DNA from: Apiospora phragmitis
Lineage: Eukaryota; Ascomycota; Sordariomycetes; Amphisphaeriales; Apiosporaceae
Assembly (NCBI GenBank): GCA_038363925.1
Contig: JAQQWL010000011.1
Span: 6,324,001-6,388,000, forward strand
Reading direction: 5' to 3'
Length of the DNA: 64,000 nucleotides
Shown here in pieces: positions 50,180 through 61,457 of the stretch. The notes below the pieces were generated by a model that did not search any database, had not been told where the DNA came from, and was given only the letters and a program-made list of their open reading frames with translations. Numbering within the stretch: the first letter of the stretch is position 1; every line of letters starts with the position of its first letter. Made by a program: the position numbers and the translations under genes.

Positions 50180-50932
50180 TTATGACGTATCCATCTCGCC
50201 CGATGAGGCAAAATCATGTGATGGAGTACTGAATTCTTGTGGTCGATGGGACAGTAAGTCCATGAAAATATCGTCATAATCCTCGTCATCGGACACAAAG
50301 GGCGAGCCGGACCTCGGCGGTGCCCCTTGGTGCGGTTGTTGCGGTTGAGTAGAGAGAGCCTCGGCTTCGTACATGGACAGCATCGCATCCTCGTCTTGCT
50401 CCATGGCATCAAGCATCATATCATCGATGTCCTCTCCGGGCGGATGGAGGTCTCCTCCCGTCGCCATCGCGGCAGCTTCTTTCGGTATGTCTTGGTCGAT
50501 CTCGTCCTCGAACACGAAGCCGTCAATGTCGGACTCCTTCTGCTGCCTCCGCCGGCGGTCGAGGAGCGACCACTCGAGCTTGAGGACCTCCTGGTCGCCG
50601 CCGCGGCGCTCCCACTGGCGGTCGTCCTGGCGCTGGCGCACGTTCTTGAGGAACAGCTTCCGGCGGCTCTCCTGGGCGTTCTCGCGGCTCTGCCGGAGCG
50701 GGTTCGGCTTCGCGGGCCGCGACGCGTACTTGAAGAGCTTGGGCGCGGGGATCGGCGACGACTGGATGTGGAAGTTGCATCGGTTGGATTCGCGCGGGGA
50801 GAGGGGCGCGGGCGGAGACGGCTGCGAGGAGGAGGCCCGGATGGGTGACGAGGACAGTGGCGAGGATACGTTGGGCTTGTATGGTGACGTGAAGTCAAAG
50901 GAAGCGGTGGGATGAGACATAGTTGCCAACAT
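50180..50932 (-). CDS. conserved fungal protein of unknown function
   Basis: A single-exon protein of about 250 residues. A Ser/Pro-rich N-terminus (TASFDFTSPYKPNVSSPLSSSP) leads to a conserved basic block, FKYASRPAKPNPLRQSRENAQ followed by RRKLFLKNVRQRQDDRQWERRGG. An acidic C-terminus has a DDEDYDDIFMDLL motif. I recognise this layout from uncharacterised proteins of filamentous fungi and can give no function. The basic block and acidic tail would suit a nuclear protein (guess). Two in-frame ATGs exist, at 50932 and 50920. The second (MSHPTAS) matches the expected family N-terminus better. The frame is intact. Confidence 0.82.
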   Translation of the reverse strand: MLATMSHPTASFDFTSPYKPNVSSPLSSSPIRASSSQPSPPAPLSPRESNRCNFHIQSSPIPAPKLFKYASRPAKPNPLRQSRENAQESRRKLFLKNVRQRQDDRQWERRGGDQEVLKLEWSLLDRRRRQQKESDIDGFVFEDEIDQDIPKEAAAMATGGDLHPPGEDIDDMMLDAMEQDEDAMLSMYEAEALSTQPQQPHQGAPPRSGSPFVSDDEDYDDIFMDLLSHRPQEFSTPSHDFASSGEMDTS

Positions 50933-51737
50933 TGTGTGTCTCTTGTTGAAGCCAATGAACCAATATAATATGTACAAAAACAAAAGCTGGCTCGTAGTAG
51001 TCATGCAAAACTTGGTCGTCGGCGTACTTGGTAGGAGACAATTCAACTGAAAGGGCGACGAGGGACAGGATTAATAGGCTTTCTTTGAGCTTAATTGATT
51101 TGAATGCGTCGCGAATCACGCGTCTGGGGACAATAAAGAGAGCTTGGAACTGGCACCCCACCACGCGTTATCCTTGCACTTGCACTTGCCTCTGGAGGGT
51201 GATCTGATTCGGGCATCTCTGCAATTAGTCCTAGAGAAGACTAGCCTGCTTTTCCCCTGTCACCACCTCACATGTCAATTGATGGAGTATCAGAACAAGC
51301 CACAGTTTAGGTTATGTATGTCGACAGTGCAGCGGCATGCTGCTGCAACATGGAATAAAAGGTACCTGCCAGTAACGATCGCTGCCTGTAACGATCGATC
51401 CCTGGACCACCCCTGTTTTTCCCGAACAACGGCAGCAACTGGAGCCCCTATGACGGCGCCGCGGTTCTCTGATTATTTTTTTGGTTTGCTTTTGCTCCCA
51501 ACGAAAACGAAAAGAACATACTGGCAGTATCGTGTTCGCTTCCAAATGCCGTCCGTTTCCACTTTTACATTGCAGTCTATGTACTACTTACTCTTTTAAC
51601 AAAAAGAATATATTCCTGTTCCCGCAAGAGAAGTGGTTATGGTAATGGGTTTATGACTATTGATTTCGTAGTTCATCCCTCTTAAATCCGTTCTTTATTG
51701 TAATGCCGCTACGACCTTTTTCGCTTCCCTTGCAAAT
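50933..51737. other. divergent intergenic region
   Basis: This carries the promoters of the conserved gene and the ABC1 kinase gene. No other feature is seen. Confidence 0.5.
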
Positions 51738-53610
51738 ATGAGGGCCCCTCCAATCAATGCGCTGAGCCGCCTCGCCAACCCCAACACTGGTCGCTGGACC
51801 TGCTCAAGCTGTCGCAACCAGCTCCTGCTTCGATTCAGCCCTGCGCCGCGCTCATACAGTATACATTATTCCTCGGGCTATTCATCGGGAGGCACCAGGC
51901 GCAATTCTCGGACTGGAAGGGCAAAAGGAACTCTCTGGGCGGCCACCACCGCCACAGGCGCTGTCGGAGTCGGCGCCTTGGCCTTTACAGACGATATCAA
52001 ACATGGATACGAAGCCACAGAAAGAGCAGGCAGAGTAGCGTCGGCCTTGTTCATCTGTATTAACGAGTGAGTAGGCTCCCCTGTCCAGAAAGTTGCGAGG
52101 CTTCGTCCCTGGGAAGTATACACCGACCTAACTGTTCCCGCTGCCCAGCTATCGAACGACCCTCAAAAAGCGCGATGCAAGTACCGACGAAGACGAGAAG
52201 AGTACAATGCTGAGTCAATGCCATAAGAGATGCTCTACGAGGACGTTTAAAGTGCTGGAGAAGAACGGGGGCATCTTCATCAAGCTGGGCCAGCACCTAA
52301 GTGCCATGACCTATCTGCTTCCAGTCGAATGGACCGATACCTTTATACCCTTGCAGGACAGGTGTCCTGTTTCCTCGTTCGAGTCCATCGCCAAGATGTT
52401 CAGAGGCGACACCGGCCAGGAGCTTGAGGACTACTTCTCCGAATTCTCCACGGAGCCCATAGGTGCAGCCTCGTTGGCGCAAGTGCATCTTGCTACTATA
52501 AAGGAAACTGGTCAAAAGGTCGCTGTCAAGGTGCAACACCCAACTCTGGCTCAGTGGGCCCCCTTAGACACGCGTCTCACCAAGTTCACCTTCTCTACGT
52601 TGAAGAAGTGGTTCCCGAATACGACTTGGAGTGGTTGGCATCCGAGATGGAGGTCTCTTTACCCCAGGAGCTGGACTTTCAACTCGAGGCTGCCAACGCC
52701 ATGAAGACCAAACAACATTTCGCCAACATATCCGGACTGCCCCTCGTGATTCCCCAAGTCATCTGGGCCAAGCAGCGTATACTGGTCATGGCGAATGAGT
52801 CTGGACGTCGTCTCGATGATCTCGAATATATGGACGCAAATGGAATCGACCGAGACGAAGTTTCAGCAACTCTGGCGCGCATCTTCAACGAAATGATCTT
52901 CGGTAAAAATGCACCGCTTCATTGCGATCCTCACGGAGGCAACATTGCAATCCGCAAGACGTCTCGTCGAGGTCCCGGCGGTGCTAATTTCGAGGTGGTT
53001 CTGTACGACCACGGTCTGTACCGTGATATCCCGGAAGTCCTGCGGCGCAACTACGCCAAAATGTGGTTGGCCGTCATTGATGGCGACATGGACCGTATGA
53101 AGCACTATGCGCACGAAGTGGCCGGGATTAACGAGGAACAGTTTCCTCTGTTCGTCAGTGCCATTACCGGCCGCGACTACAGCGTCATTTCGTCTTCCAT
53201 CATGCAGCCCCGGTCTACAGGAGAGAAGAAAACAATGGGTGATGTCTTGCAGGAGGGTCTCCTCACGGACTTGGTGCAACTGCTGGGCCAGGTCCCCTCG
53301 AATCATGCTTCTCATCCTCAAGACGAACGACTTGACGCGGAGTTTGGACGAGAACTTGCGAACCCGCCAGGGCCCCATGCGCAATTTCATGATCCTGGCA
53401 CGGTACTGCGCCCGCACCGTGTTGGAGGAGCAGATCGACGAGATTTGGGGACACAACGGCAGTCTGTTGTGGCCTGTCAACGCTCTTCGCTTCCTGGCAG
53501 CCTACGTGGGCTTCTTACGAGTAGAGCTGAAGTTGGAGATGTTTGAGATGTGGCTGACGCTCAAGAGAGTAGTAGGCATCCAGACAAACTTTGGAGCAGC
53601 TGTATTATAA
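51738..53610 (+). CDS. ABC1/ADCK-family mitochondrial kinase-like protein (MCP2/ADCK1 type), two frame breaks
   Basis: Atypical kinase of the UbiB/COQ8 family. The yeast Mcp2 branch acts in the mitochondrial inner membrane in lipid and coenzyme Q homeostasis. A basic, Ser-rich presequence (MRAPPINALSRLANP...) and a Gly/Ala helix precede the family hallmarks: the KxGQ motif in FIKLGQHLSAMTYLLP, the loop GAASLAQVH, VAVKVQHP, LHCDPHGGN, and YDHGLY in place of DFG. Exons are 51738-52066 and 52149-53610 (82-bp intron). Two breaks: CCC at 52614-52616 lacks a base (KKWFPEYDLEWLASEM when bridged), and CCCC at 53294-53297 has one too many (GQVPRIMLLILKTNDL). They cancel to give about 596 residues ending VGIQTNFGAAVL. 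I favour MCP2/ADCK1 over COQ8 because of the LSAMTYLLP segment. Confidence 0.88.
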
Positions 53611-54091
53611 GCGTTTGTTCAAGTATCATTCCCTCCTGGTTCAGACGGCGTCTTGTCTAAACTTGAAGTAGATACCTCATAGATTTGATCTCGGGGTTGC
53701 ATTAGACGGCAGCAGCGCGGACACTTTGCATGACATGAACTGGGTGTTAATAGAAGTTTAATTATTACACAATCCAGATCATATATGTCTTTTCCAAGCA
53801 ACAGCATACTGCAGTGCCATGGAAGATGTTTGTTAGTTAGTCCACTGGCCGGGGGTGGAAAGGTTTCAGTCCTCATGGATCTCCTATTCTTCATATATGC
53901 CCAAGACGCCCAAGGAACCCAGACTTTCCAGCGATACTGCAATAACAAGATAACTCCGTTCCAAAATCATACCCCAACAAGTTTTTCCCCCTTCTCTTAG
54001 TCTCAACTTTGTTGCCTGAACACCTCTTGCTCAGGCTCTTTCTCTCTCTTTCTCGATCACACATACCGTACAATCTTCACATCCCTCTCTA
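53611..54091. other. convergent intergenic region
   Basis: This is the 3' region between the ABC1 kinase gene and the minus-strand tyrosinase gene. No other feature is seen. Confidence 0.5.
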
Positions 54092-57068
54092 CTATTCGGT
54101 GGTCGAATTGTTCAGCGCAGCTGCGGCACCTGCAGAGGAGGCAGAGACTCCCGCTGTCGTCGTAACGTTCAGCCCGGCAGGCACTTGGATGGCGATCGTG
54201 TCTGCGCCGCTGGGCGAGGTGCTGTTGTCGGTGGTTAAGGTCGGCCCCTTCAGCGGCTCCTTGTAGATGGGGAAGTGGTTGATGGACTCGGCCTGCTCAA
54301 CGTCCTGCGACTGGATCTGGATCTTGAGGCTGGGGACCTTGGGGCTCGAGACGACGGTGCCGTTGGCCTATTTTTCATGCGTTAGTAAGGAGCATAATCC
54401 GTAGTTACTGGTTTAAGTTTATGCATTTTTGTACATGTCTCCAGAGGGGAGATGAGAGGGGCGGAGGGACTGTTCTTGGGACGTACCATTCTGATGGTGG
54501 CCTGCAGCATCGAAGTGAGCTTCGCGATGGCGGTGGGGCCGTCGTCGTTGGCGATCTCGTTCCCCAGGCCCATCTTGTCGATGGCGCGCTTCAGGGGGAT
54601 CTGGCTGTGGGTCAGACCGACCGCGGGCATTGAGAGGACCGTCATTTGACCGGCAGCCTGCATTGCCGAAAGAGGTGACTGTGTCAGTATACATTGTCTT
54701 ATTTTCTTATCAAGGGAGTCCAAAATTGTTAGAGGATGGTGTGAGAACTCACCTGAGAGCCCAGAGAGAAGATGATGCTACACGGAAGAGGCAGGTCCGA
54801 TCTCTCCACCTGCACCGCGAGCGCATACAGTGTGGTGGTGCCAGGAGCCGCGTGCGTGGCGTTGACGGCAGAAGTTTGGACAGTCGAGTTGAGGGCCGGG
54901 CTTTCGGCAGAGTAGGAGTTATCGTAGCTCGCGGCGGCGTTGGTGACGGGCGAGGCGGCTGTCAGGACGACATCCTTCTTCCCACATCCTCGCCGGTGCA
55001 CGTGGCCGTGTCCTGCGGCTGCGGGGCCGGAGGTGCTCCGCTTTCCTCGCTTCCCCCAGGGTCCGGCCTTCGCCGCAGGAGGTCCGGCAGGTCCGGCTTT
55101 GGCGGCAGGTGGTGCGGCTGGCGCGGCTGGCGCGGCCGGTGCAGCTTTGGCAGCGGGCGGGGCGCTGGGGGGGCCCTGCTGGATTGCCTGCCAGTTGCCC
55201 CATCCTCCGAAGGGCCAGCCGTTCCAGTTCCAGCCGCCGCCGTTGTTAATGTTGACGGCCGGGGTGGTGGGTTGCGCTGCCGTGGTGGCGGCCGCCGTCG
55301 TCGTTGGCTGTTGGGCCTGGGTCACGGCTGTGGGGGTCGGCTGGATGGATGACGCGGGGGTGCTGGCAGGCGAAGATGATTGCGGCAGCGGCGATGTCGA
55401 AGGCGCGGATGAGGGCGAGGCCGACACCGGGTTTCCGGCGAGCGACCCGTCGCCGTACAGGATGTTTACGGCGCGGATGACGGAAGTGCGCAGCTGATCC
55501 TTGCTGACGGACCAGTCATTGCTGATCTCGGGATACGAGTAGCCGAAGTTGCGCGTCGTGGCCGCGGTGTGCCCGGTGTGGAAGTTATTGTTGGCGTCCC
55601 GGTAGAACGGCTTCAGGGGGGTGTCGGCTGTGATGCTCGATCCGGCGGCCGTGGCGAACAGACCGCTCGTTTGGTACGATCCGGTCATGACCGTGTTGTT
55701 GTAGTTGATTGCCTGCCAGAGCGCGAAGAGGCGGTCGACTTGAGTGTGGTGCAGCCAGCTGCAGTATTTGGTAAAGTTGTGGTCAGCCTGCGTAAACTTC
55801 GCGAAGTATACTCTGAGATTTGGAAGAAAGTAGACTATGACAACTCACAAGATGGGGTCGAAAGCAGAGTAGTCAAGCGAGCTCATGATACAATACATGC
55901 TGTTGTGGACATCGTTATGGGAGTCCTCGAAACTCGTGCCTGCAGTACCAGACGAGGCCATGGTGTTGAAATCCTTGACCGAAGACATGACATAATACTG
56001 GATTGAGGTTAGAGCCGGTCTGGGGCTTCCAGTAGTGGTGTATAGCTTACAACTTGGTCCTTCAGGGGACTCGGGTCAGTGCTCAGCTGCTGGTTCACGA
56101 TGGAGAGTTGATCAACCCCCTTGGAGGTTGGCTGGCGAGTGGTCTGCGGCCAGCCCCAGCAGTTATAGTCGCCACTGGTGGGGGAAATAGTTGTTCGCGG
56201 AGTTGAGCGGGAACTTCTGCCACTTGTATTGGTACAGAGGGTTGTTAATCGTGGTTTTCCCATTTGGTCCATTGACGGTGATGGATGTGGTGGAAGCAGA
56301 TCGCGGAAGGTTGGCATCGGCAGCCCAGTCCCAGTACGGCATTCTCCACTGCTCTGCGGCAGCTTGGTAAGTCGCGGCGTTGCTTCCGGTATACTGTGCC
56401 GCGATTTTGGTCACGTAGGTCCAAGAACTTGCTGTTACGCCTGTCAGTGATCTGACCCGTACAGCGATTCGAGGCTGGAACATTGCGATATACTCACCTC
56501 ATACGCAGAAACGTAAGGTCGATGCCAGGCCGGAAACATGATTTCCTGCAATAATGTTAGAAAGCGTCGACCTTTGCAAACAAGAAAACAAAGCCTGCTA
56601 ACGTACACCATGAGGGCAATAGCCTCCACCGCTCCCTCCCGGGACAGCGTTCACGCCACTGAAAGGGATATAAGGCCGGCCATGGATACCTTGGGTGATA
56701 TTAGCAGATGTTCCTTGTGAGCGTATATACGGACTGGTCCGTGGTAAACGTACCTGCGATGCCGAAGTACGACGACTGGTCACTCATAGGAGAGACCTGG
56801 AACGCCTGCAAACCGAGGATGAACAAATCCCTAGGAAAATTATATTAGACAGAGCAGGGCTGCTGGGATGCGATTGTACTCACCATTGCGGTCCAGCGCT
56901 TGCCGAGAGAGTGTTGACATTCTGTCTGATGGGTCTCTGGCCTGTAGCAGTGTTGACCCCTGAGGTACGACCTGTCACAATGAACTGGCTCGTCTGGCCC
57001 CAAACAGTTGATGCCGAAAGCGATAGCACGATGGCCACCAACCTAAGGCACTTGCTAAGAGGAGGCAT
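54092..57068 (-). CDS. secreted tyrosinase with long low-complexity insert, two compensating frame breaks
   Basis: A type-3 copper enzyme that oxidises tyrosine and phenols to quinones. Nine exons: 56884-57068, 56754-56830, 56607-56689, 56498-56545, 56051-56431, 55849-55997, 54753-55758, 54487-54657, 54092-54367; about 791 residues. A signal peptide (MPPLSKCLRLVAIVLSLSAS) is present. Copper site A: GIHGRPYIPFSG, GYCPHG and FPAWHRPYVSAYE. Copper site B: EDSHNDVHNSM and FWLHHTQVDRLFALW, with WRMPYWDWA between the two sites. After the core come a Ser/Pro/Thr linker, an Asn/Gly/Trp patch, an Ala/Pro/Lys-rich stretch with AAKAGP units ending WGKRGKRS (possible dibasic cleavage), and a tyrosinase C-terminal-like domain. 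Two breaks: TT at 56423-56424 (coding strand) lacks a base (YEQVLWTYVTK when bridged) and the five-G run at 56180-56184 has one too many (YFPTSGDYNCWGW). Its start faces the repeat-protein gene across 1.2 kb. Confidence 0.9.
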
Positions 57069-58264
57069 AGCGGCAAGAAGTAATGATCGGCTGATTGTAT
57101 TTCAACGAGTGTGGTCCCTAAAGGGGCAAAATGACAAGTGAGTGTAAAGATCGTGAGACTATTGGTTGTTGATACATCGAAATAAGCACCATGTCGGACT
57201 TTGATATATATATATATATACACATCCAGATATGCCATGGTGTTCCGTATTCGCCGGGAAATACGAATCCCGCTATGATTTGGGCAACGAAATGACATCG
57301 GAAGTGATCGCCTGCTGAACGGTGACAATGAATATTAGCTAAGACTCGCTACGAGCCGAGTGAGCCGACGTCACGGCCCCTTTGATATCGATAGGGATGT
57401 CCAACAACACGCTTCTTCAGGGGGGGATATCAGAATGCATCACGGGGTCTTCAAAGTGAACTGTCGTCAGTGGCAGGTGCAACACAAACCTAAACTGAAA
57501 AGGGGGTCTCAGCTGTGGCGCACACTTACCCGGTAGTCGGTTCATCAACGCACCAAGGGGCAGAGCCGTCAGCCCTAGTCTGAAGTATCCAAAGCCCTAA
57601 AGGAGGTGGCCAGATATTACATTCAGCCTCTTTGCCGTAACACGTTCCATCCCCCTGGAATTCGGGAAAAGCTTGTTAGTCATACCGTGAATGCTGCGGC
57701 AATACGATCAACCTGTCGTCTTACCGCTCGCCAAGCCTGTCACTACCATCACTCGAAGCTTCATGGAAATTAAACCCAAAGCCTCGCTTAGCTGGGCAGG
57801 AGGGTGTTTGACATTATGTGAAGTGTAGTGTACTTCCCTGAAATTTCCACATCCGCCATCGCTTCTGTCAAGGGTGACCAGCCACAACCTGACAAGAGCA
57901 CTACCTTTGAGATGGCAAAGGGGGTGTATACTCGGGGCGCTGTCGGCTTCAATGCCAGTAGTTTTCAGCCCCTAGGTGAGCTCCTAGCCGGAGATTGGGG
58001 TGGCGACAGGTATCGGGTTGAACAAAGCCGATATACTCATCATGTAGCGGCTCATAGACCTCTATATGACCTGACTTCCCTGACCTTGACTTTCTGTTCC
58101 TGCTCATCATCATCTGCACCTGCTTCAACTGACTTTGTGTTGATCTCCCTGGTTTTTCGTCTGGTTTCTTCAGCAACCTTCCATTCGTTTTTTACGTTCA
58201 CTCGCTTTTCGTTCATCAAAGCAGATATCAATTCTCAGTGTCCCTCACTTGCAATAACGCCACC
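57069..58264. promoter_or_regulatory. divergent promoter region of tyrosinase and repeat-protein genes
   Basis: The two starts face away from each other across 1.2 kb with no other gene between. An (AT)n tract at 57204-57220 lies about 135 bp upstream of the tyrosinase ATG. A CT-rich leader precedes the repeat-protein ATG. Shared regulation is an inference from this arrangement. Confidence 0.55.
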
Positions 58265-60262
58265 ATGAGGAATAACGCTGTTTACCTCTTCGCTCTCGTC
58301 CTCGGACCGATTGTCGTTTCGACTAACCCTTTGCCCGACTACGGCTACGGAGGAGGCTCTGGCGGAGGTTCTGGCGGTGGCGCGCCTGGCGGTGCAGCCC
58401 CCGCAGGCGCTAAGCCCGCCGGACCGGGTGGCCCAGGCGGCCCAGGCGCCCCCGCCCCCGGAGGCAATGCACTTGCTGGATATGGCCCTCATGCTGGTCC
58501 TGGTGCACCTGCCGGTCCCGGTGCTCCCGCCGGCCCAAGCAGTCAGAAAGTAAACTGTAGCTACCCCAGCAACAGCCATCTGTCTGTCTGTGGTGGAAGT
58601 GGTGCACCTGCCGGTCCCGGTGCTCCTGCCGGCCCAAGCAGTCAGAAAGTAAACTGCAACTACCCGAGCAACAGCCATCTATCTATTTGTGGTGGAAGTG
58701 GCACGCCTGCCGGCCCCGGTGCTCCCGCCGGCCCAAGTAGTCAGAAAGTTAACTGTAGCTACCCAAGCAACAGTCATCTCACGGTCTGCGGTGGAAGCGG
58801 TACGCCTGCCGGTCCGGTGTACCTGCTGGGCCAGGAGCTCCCGCCGGCTCTAGCAACCAAAAAGTTAACTGCAACTACCCAAGCAACAGCCATCTCACGG
58901 TCTGCGGTGGGAGCGGTACGCCTGCCGGTCCCGGTGCACCTGCTGGCAACCAGAAAGTTAACTGCAACTACCCGAGCAACAGTCATCTTACGGTCTGCGG
59001 TGGAAGCGGTACGCCTGCTAGCCCCGGTGCTCATGCTGGCCCCGGTGCACCTACTGGCAACCAGAAAGTTAACTGCAACTACCCGAGCAACAGCCATCTG
59101 TCTATCTGCGGTGGAAGCGGCACGCCTGCCGGCCCCGGTGCACCTGCTGGCAACCAGAAAGTTAACTGCAACTACCCGAGCAACAGTCATCTTACGGTCT
59201 GTGGTGGAAGCGGTACGCCTGCTGGCCCCGGTGCTCATGCTGGCCCGGGGCACCTACTGGCAACCAGAAAGTTAACTGCAATTACCCAAGCAACAAGAAT
59301 TTAGCAGTCTGTGGTGGTCAATCCACGAGCCAATCTTCGCCGAGCGGCTCGTCGACCTCAGGGTCCTGCGGAAACGTCAACCCGTGCTCGAGCATCGGAA
59401 CGGGTCCGGGAACCCCCGGTGGCTTAGGAAACTCACTGACTGGGCCGAACGGCATCTGCGTCAACTGCGATTATCCATCCAACAAGGGTCAATGGGCATG
59501 CCAGAAGGGGTACAAAAGCTGGCAGCCCAACTGCAATATGGCGCAGCACAAGAACCTCGCAGCCTGTGGCGGCTCCTGCCCCTCAACCCTACGGCGATAC
59601 TCATCCCTGCCACTGTCACGAGCGTGTCTCCCGTGGCCACCCACGCTGTCGACTGCACGTTGCCAATGAATTGGGGCCAGACTGCGTGCTCGTGCACCCT
59701 GCCGATGAACTCTGGCCTTCCTCAGTGTAAACCCACCATCCAGGCTGCACCTACCTCTCCCAAGCCCGTCTACACGCCCAAGCCTATTGCGATCCCCAGC
59801 AAGCCTGCCTACACCACCCCGCCCCACGTAGATTGCAGCAACGTGGCCAACTTCGGCATGTCGGAGTGTGCTTGCACGATCCCGATGTATAGCACTTTGG
59901 CTCGCTGCCAGCCCTCGACTATGACAACGATCATGACGGTAGTGCCAACACCCGCACCCGCTACGACTCCCCTCCCTGAGTCGACCCCTGAGACGACTCC
60001 GGCAACGGTTGCGAGCAGCGCCCCAAAACACACCTGGCTCATCTGAGATCCCGACCCCACCCCTGAGACTGCCGCGTCAGTCCCTGAAACTACCCCTGCG
60101 GCCGCGACTCCGACTCCTGAGGCTCCTCAGTCGAGCGCCGAGACCGAGGTGGCCACGACAGCCCCTGTGACAACCCAGGGCAGCTCTCCCGCGGCCACTA
60201 CCCCTGCCTCTTCCCCTGGGCAAAGCTATGGTAATGAAAACGACTATGGCTATGGCTATTAG
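58265..60262 (+). CDS. secreted Gly/Pro/Ala-rich protein with Cys/Tyr tandem repeats; three frame breaks and one internal stop
   Basis: A signal peptide (MRNNAVYLFALVLGPIVVS) is followed by a Gly/Ser and Gly/Ala/Pro region. Then come eight copies of a unit reading KVNCxYPSNSHLxVCGG (Cys-x10-Cys with one Tyr), separated by GSGTPAGPGAPAG spacers, then a ninth degenerate copy. The C-terminal part has two paired Cys motifs (VDCTLPMNWGQTACSC and VDCSNVANFGMSECAC), a Thr/Pro/Glu-rich linker and a Tyr/Gly end (DYGYGYGY-like). Single bases appear missing near 58814, 59245 and 59587; allowing for them restores one frame. Repeat spacing is a multiple of three except across the first two breaks. A TGA at 60044-60046 also interrupts the Pro/Thr linker before the end at 60262. 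No known family; it may be a wall or matrix structural protein. Possibly a pseudogene, but the pattern matches the sequence errors seen elsewhere. Confidence 0.75.
58547..59320 (+). repeat. coding tandem repeat, eight units of 93-117 bp
   Basis: Unit starts (AAA of Lys in KVNC) are at 58547, 58646, 58745, 58861, 58954, 59065, 59158 and 59268. The spacings are 99, 99, 116, 93, 111, 93 and 110; the two that are not multiples of three contain the apparent one-base deletions. Units differ mainly at third codon positions and in spacer length. Confidence 0.9.
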
Positions 60263-60707
60263 TATCGCAATGGCAAGCACTGCAACAACGGATACTAAAC
60301 CAAAGACTCAAGCCGCAGGCCGATACCACTACGAGAACAGTGCAATGGAACGGTTGGGAAAGGGTGAAATTCAATTTCAAGAGGAGGGATTGAGGAAGTT
60401 TGAGAACAATAAGAAAAGCTAGAATGACAGTCGCTCGTTACAGGGATAAGGAACGCAGGTACGGAAATGGGGAGTTTTTGTGATTTTGATTTTCCAGATT
60501 GGTAGGGAATTTGACTTTGGTGTAAAACAGTATTGGGTTGATGAGTTTAGCTGGGGATATACTTGAATACAGGCTCTGTGCCCAAAGTGTCGTGTCTACC
60601 TCCTGCCATGATCAGGTAGGTCTCGTTGCTACTGTGTGCAATGGCCCCGTTTCGCAAACAGAGGAAGACATTACCGTGATACGTATGGTAGTGTATTGTT
60701 TGAATAC

Positions 60708-60740
<33 letters not shown>

Positions 60741-61457
60741 AATGAGAATGCGATCGTTTGTTTGCTCCAGCATGTGAGAGAGGTGAAGCTGAGGTTGAGA
60801 AACAGAGTGGGGACCCCCCAGGCGGTGTTAACGCCGCACTGAACGAGCGTACACTGAGTAAGTACTGTAGGCCAGCCAGGTGCTAAAAGATGTATTTGAA
60901 TACGTGCCTGTGTACTCCGTACCTGATATAGCGTACAAAGAAGAAGTGCTGTGAAACCGCTGCTATTCCTGTCACATTCACTTCAATTCACTATCTTTGA
61001 ACGGCCCAAACCGAGTGGTACAACACAGCACATATGCTGAAAAAGGTGGTGGTTGACTGACTGCTCAGTGAGGTCTTTGCATTCCTCGCATTTAAGTTAT
61101 TGAAGCACGGCACCAAGCCAGCCGTAAAAGCCGCCCATCACGACTTCCGCCTGCGGGCAACTCTTTAATCCTTCATTATTTCCAATTCAATTGCGACGGC
61201 CCGCCTAATACTGCTCCTCACCAATAAAGAAAGACATCGACGCCTTCTCAACTTCCTCATTTCACCTCGTCACCCACGCCTTCACTTCGCACTGGGCACC
61301 AAAGCTTACCCATCATCAGCTCAACTGCCTTTCCACCCTCGCCAAGCCCACTCATTTGTCCCGGCTTGTCTCTATTCGCAACCTTACTCCATACCCTTTG
61401 TTTCTCTGCAGATCCCAGCTTTTTGCGATAACATCACCCAAGTACACAACTGCAATC
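60263..61457. other. intergenic with a (GT)n microsatellite
   Basis: A (GT)n run lies at 60709-60739. The last 300 bases are pyrimidine-rich and lead into the UBC9 start, as expected for a promoter and leader. No gene is seen. Confidence 0.55.

Noticed and set aside
58238..59275. Single 345-codon reading of the repeat protein, including the KLTATTRATVI-type stretch
   Set aside because: That stretch is the KVNCxYPSN repeat read out of frame after the break near 58814; the DNA repeats continue unchanged in the other frame.
58547..59320. Regular repeats as a CRISPR array
   Set aside because: This is eukaryotic DNA and the repeats encode a regular protein unit in a spliced-gene context.
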